A stretch of DNA of 64,000 nucleotides, from NCBI RefSeq assembly GCF_002858765.1, contig NZ_PJRP01000025.1, positions 1-64,000 of the forward strand. Reading direction: 5' to 3'. A model generated the notes under the pieces. The model ran no database searches. It saw only the letters and a list, made by a program, of their open reading frames with translations, and was not told the DNA's origin. The stretch is from Cupriavidus pauculus. Its GTDB lineage: Bacteria > Pseudomonadota > Gammaproteobacteria > Burkholderiales > Burkholderiaceae. Positions 61,219-64,000 of the stretch are shown here, one piece after another. Position 1 is the stretch's first letter. Each line of letters begins with the position of its first letter. A program made the position numbers and the translations under genes.

Positions 61219-62313
61219 ATGTCGCGCGCGATCTGGAAGGGCGCCATCAGCTTCGGGCTGGTGAACATCCCCATCACGGTCAAACCGGCGTCACGCGCGC
61301 ATTCGCTTGATCTCGATCTGCTGGACAAGCGCGACATGTCACCGGTGGGCTATCAACGCATCAACAAGCACACCGGCAAGCCGGTGGACCGTGACGACAT
61401 CGTCAAGGGCTACGCGTACGAAAAGGACGAGTACGTCGTACTGACTGACGAGGACTTCAAACAGGCCAACGTCGAGGCCACGCAGACGGTGGATATCGTC
61501 AGCTTCGTCGACGCCGCCGCGATTCCGCCCTACTACTTCGACACCCCCTACTACCTGGAGCCGGACAAGCGCGGTGAGCGCGGCTATGCGCTGCTGCATG
61601 AAACCATGCGCAAAACCGGACGCGCCGCCCTGGCGCTGGTGGTGCTACGGAACCGTCAGCATCTGGCGGCGCTGCTCGTTGCGGGCAAGGCGCTGGTACT
61701 CAACACGATGCGCTTCGCGGACGAAGTCGTGCCCGTGGCCGACCTGAGCCTGCCCGGCGGGAAGAAGTACGCCGCCAGTGCCCGCGAGATACAGATGGCT
61801 GCCAAGCTCGTGGAAGACATGAGCGAGGTCTTCAGGCCCGAGCAGTATCACGACACCTATCGCGAGGACCTGCTGGCCCGCATCCACGCCAGGGTCAAGG
61901 CCGGCAAGACTCATCTGCTGACGCCTGCGGCCGACGAAACGGCGGCCCCCGCCCGCAAGGGCGCCAAGGTCATCGACATGATGGCGCTGCTCAAGCAGAG
62001 CCTGGGACAGCGTGGCAAGCGCCAGGAAGGCGCCGAAGCGGAGGTTGCCGAAGAAGCGGATGCCGAAGAAGCGGCGGTGACACCGAAGCAGAAGCCCGCA
62101 CGACGCGGCACCGCCACCGCAGCCAAGCGGCCGGCCGCGAAAAAGGCTACGGCCAAATCAAAGACCGCATCAACCTCGTCGACCTCATCTCCCGGTAGGA
62201 AACCCGCTGCCGGCACCACGGAAAAGAAGGCAATGGCACGGAAGCGGGCCGCGAAGAAAGTCGCAAAAGCCGCAAAATCCTCGACGCGAAGTGCCGCGCG
62301 CAAGGCTGCCTGA
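61219..62313 (+). CDS. ku: Ku, NHEJ DNA end-binding protein
   Basis: The 364-residue bacterial Ku homodimer subunit opens with SRAIWKGAISFGLVNIPI. The Ku core contains GYAYEKDEYVVLTDEDF, PPYYFDTPYYLEPD and KYAASAREIQMAAKLVEDMS. The conserved KVIDMMALLKQSL segment that contacts LigD follows. An unusually long Lys/Ala-rich tail (about 273-364) is likely to bind DNA. It threads onto double-strand ends and recruits LigD, encoded 2.8 kb upstream on the same strand. Confidence 0.94.
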   Translation: MSRAIWKGAISFGLVNIPITVKPASRAHSLDLDLLDKRDMSPVGYQRINKHTGKPVDRDDIVKGYAYEKDEYVVLTDEDFKQANVEATQTVDIVSFVDAAAIPPYYFDTPYYLEPDKRGERGYALLHETMRKTGRAALALVVLRNRQHLAALLVAGKALVLNTMRFADEVVPVADLSLPGGKKYAASAREIQMAAKLVEDMSEVFRPEQYHDTYREDLLARIHARVKAGKTHLLTPAADETAAPARKGAKVIDMMALLKQSLGQRGKRQEGAEAEVAEEADAEEAAVTPKQKPARRGTATAAKRPAAKKATAKSKTASTSSTSSPGRKPAAGTTEKKAMARKRAAKKVAKAAKSSTRSAARKAA

Positions 62314-62349
62314 CAGCGAAGCCCCACGCAGCACAACAAGACACAGGAA

Positions 62350-62390
62350 GCACAAGAAAAAGAGCCGCGACACGTGGGAGGGTCGCGGCT
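62350..62390 (-). terminator. Intrinsic terminator of the BON-domain gene
   Basis: A 9-bp stem (AGCCGCGAC at 62363-62371 with GTCGCGGCT at 62382-62390) is followed on the minus strand by CTTTTTCTT. It lies about 115 bp beyond the BON gene stop and between the convergent ku and BON genes. Confidence 0.6.
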
Positions 62391-62506
62391 CAGCGCAGGG
62401 GCGACCGCAGTCGCCGCGCATCATCAACCGATACTACCGATCGCTACAGGGTGGCTACAGGGCGGCGCGTTGCCACCGGATCTGGCGGGACGACACCCGC
62501 ACCCCT

Positions 62507-62971
62507 TTAGCGGGACGACACCTTCAGGTTGTCACTCACCGAATCCACGCCCTCCACCGACTTCACCGTATCCACCGCCAGTTGCTTCTGCTCTGAACTC
62601 GGCACCGAACCGGTCAGGTTCACCACGCGATCCTTGGTCTTGACGTGGATGCCGGTGGACTTCAGGTCCTTCGCGGTCAGGAGCTTCGTCTTGATCTTGG
62701 TGGTCAGGGCGCTGTCCGTTACCGCCTGCTTCGCGTTGTCTGCGCTGGCATCGGTCCTGGAGTCAGTGGTAGCGCCGTTTGTCCGGTCGCCCTCGGTACG
62801 GCTCGACATGCCGGATGCGTTGTTCGCGGGGGCGGGGTGCATCGCCGATCCGCTCGTTGTACTCGTATCGGCGACCTTCATGAAGCCCCCGTTGTCCAGC
62901 GCGTGAGCCCCACCGGCGGCGGCCAGCGCCGTCACCATCATGGCAATGCGAAGCTTATGTACGGTTTTCAT
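62507..62971 (-). CDS. BON-domain periplasmic protein (OsmY-like)
   Basis: The 154-residue protein has a Sec signal (MKTVHKLRIAMMVTALAAAGGAHA), a Ser/Thr/Asn/Asp-rich linker, and one BON domain (about 84-152: DSALTTKIKTKLLTAKDLKS, VVNLTGSVPSSEQKQLAVDT, VEGVDSVSDNLKV). BON proteins attach to phospholipid or outer-membrane structures and are often induced by osmotic or envelope stress. AAGGAGATAGCACC precedes the ATG. It is convergent with ku. Confidence 0.88.
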   Translation of the reverse strand: MKTVHKLRIAMMVTALAAAGGAHALDNGGFMKVADTSTTSGSAMHPAPANNASGMSSRTEGDRTNGATTDSRTDASADNAKQAVTDSALTTKIKTKLLTAKDLKSTGIHVKTKDRVVNLTGSVPSSEQKQLAVDTVKSVEGVDSVSDNLKVSSR

Positions 62972-63382
62972 GGTGCTATCTCCTTGTTAGCGTTTGAATC
63001 GCAATGAATCAAGGCCGATTCACACGGATGCACGTATGCCGACACCCCATTGCAGCGCACTTCGCGCTGCTGCGGGGTCCGGCCCCTCTGATTTCTGCAA
63101 GGAGCGTTCCAAAGCCACGGCACGAATCGCCCACATCCCGCCGATGCCCATGCCATGGGCCGTTAAACGGAAGCATGCGCACACGTCAACGCATGCGGCA
63201 CGGACATACCACCCTTCTGGCGTGAAAACCCTGCATGCGTTGTAAATCGCGACAACCGGGCATGTCGTGCATCGGCTACCTGTATGTCCGACAGATGCCA
63301 TACCCCCGACTTTGGCGCGTGGCACGCCGATTGCTGCTACATCCATGCGGCAGCCCGCCGCGAATTGGACTTGGAGACAGCA
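62972..63382. other. Intergenic region (411 bp)
   Basis: The region lies between the divergent BON gene and the Gln-rich gene and should hold both promoters. No convincing -35/-10 pair, operator or RNA gene was identified. Short frames here lack ribosome sites. Confidence 0.5.
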
Positions 63383-63634
63383 ATGGGACAGCAGCAAGGT
63401 AGCCAATCCGGACAGCAAGGTAGCCAATCCCAATCGGGACAAAAGCAGCAGGAGCAGCAACCCGGCCAGCGCGGCAACCAGCAGCAAGGTAGCCAGGATC
63501 AGCAACGCCAGCAGGGTGGTGGCCAGATGGGTAACCAGGACAAGGGTTCGGGCCAGCACCAGCAGCAAAGCGGCACGGGCAGCCAGCAGGGATCGCAGCA
63601 AGGTTCTCAGCAGGACAAAAACCGTCAGCAGTAA
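63383..63634 (+). CDS. Gln/Gly/Ser-rich low-complexity protein, 83 aa
   Basis: TTGGAGACAGCA precedes the ATG at 63383, supporting translation. The product is almost entirely Gln, Gly, Ser and Asn with scattered Lys/Arg/Asp. Imperfect GSQSGQQ and GSQQ units repeat (MGQQQGSQSGQQGSQS at the start, SQQGSQQDKNRQQ at the end). It has no Cys, Trp, aromatic residues or signal peptide. It is predicted disordered and hydrophilic, and could be a stress or desiccation protein, but the family is not known. Confidence 0.65.
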   Translation: MGQQQGSQSGQQGSQSQSGQKQQEQQPGQRGNQQQGSQDQQRQQGGGQMGNQDKGSGQHQQQSGTGSQQGSQQGSQQDKNRQQ

Positions 63635-63863
63635 CGCTGCGACGGACTTCAACTCTGCCGACATTAGCTTTCCGGGCCCCGCAGTGACATCTCCACGGTT
63701 GTCACACCGCGTCTGAAGTCAAGACGTGCCTCAGAAACGGGGTCCTGCGCCGGAGCATCCGCCATGGGTGTTCCGGCGTCTTTCGTTGAGACGGCGTCGT
63801 CAAATCCGACTCGACTGTCCGTCCGATTTCTTGCGGCATTTCTTGCGGCAAGAAGGCGCGTGC

Positions 63864-64000
63864 TCACCCCAGCCGGCCCGAGACCGCCACCAGCGCTTGC
63901 CGCCACACTTCGCGTTGCTGTTCGAGATAGTCGATGGCCTGCTGGCCGGTCAGGCTCAGCGGCTCGGCGCCGTCCTGCGCCAGCCGTTGTCGCAGCGATG
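63864..64000 (-). CDS. 3' end of an unidentified gene (cut by the right edge)
   Basis: A minus-strand frame open from the window edge ends at TGA 63866-63864 and encodes about 44 C-terminal residues: RLAQDGAEPLSLTG, then QAIDYLEQQREVWRQALVAV and SGRLG. The pattern is helical with good codon bias, but too short to name a family. Confidence 0.55.
   Translation of the reverse strand, partial: SLRQRLAQDGAEPLSLTGQQAIDYLEQQREVWRQALVAVSGRLG

Overview
The window is a high-GC proteobacterial chromosome segment. It most resembles a Cupriavidus/Ralstonia-type member of the Burkholderiaceae. That placement is inferred from three orphan Bug (tripartite-tricarboxylate) solute receptors, a czcICBA-like metal efflux operon, an imuA SOS cassette, a PE-LIG-POL LigD with a separate Ku, and codon use. 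No rRNA, tRNA or CRISPR array was seen.

Layout. 1-894: the 5' part of imuA, running off the left edge on the minus strand behind a perfect LexA box. 1037-4301: small genes (winged-helix-like protein, nifQ-like gene, DUF1579 protein, TehA/SLAC1 exporter, small periplasmic protein). 4396-10734: HME-RND efflux operon in the order czcI-like, czcC, czcB, czcA on the minus strand. 10948-16250: a redox/hydrolase group (Old Yellow Enzyme plus cyclase, tannase-family lipoprotein, aldo-keto reductase). The Old Yellow Enzyme and aldo-keto reductase genes share a ~70-bp ungapped promoter/operator block. 16257-43551: a large acyl-CoA catabolic region with four CoA ligases, three acyl-CoA dehydrogenases, one thiolase, one thiolase-like protein without the catalytic Cys, hydratases, SDR, two family III CoA-transferases, three Bug receptors and regulators of MalT/LuxR, LysR and AraC type. 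The 36679-41538 stretch has the gene content of the actinobacterial igr steroid side-chain module (paired ACADs, Ltp2-like aldolase, DUF35 partner, MaoC hydratase). 43629-49479: a small secreted protein, a LysR regulator and two exported phosphatases (metallophosphoesterase, PhoX family), each phosphatase with its own intrinsic terminator. 50100-53537: an oxalate/formate-type MFS transporter with a 45-residue small subunit. Its terminator hairpin is split exactly in the tetraloop by an IS3-family (IS150-group) element with a 4-bp target duplication. 53638-55448: two convergent SDRs. 55697-62313: an NHEJ island (ligD, hybrid sensor kinase, proline-rich micropeptide, ku). 62507-64000: BON-domain protein, Gln/Gly/Ser-rich small protein and the 3' end of an unidentified gene.

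How the parts work together. The central region looks like peripheral catabolism of branched or steroid-like carboxylic acids: periplasmic capture, CoA activation, racemisation, dehydrogenation, hydration, then thiolytic or aldolytic cleavage. Several strong inverted repeats mark probable operators: 2677-2695, 10766-10782, 26830-26847 and 50100-50127. The strongest unusual signals are the IS in the terminator loop, the Ltp2/DUF35/ACAD/MaoC module, the shared promoter block, and the kinase with a dead N-terminal receiver and an enlarged ATP lid lying between ligD and ku.
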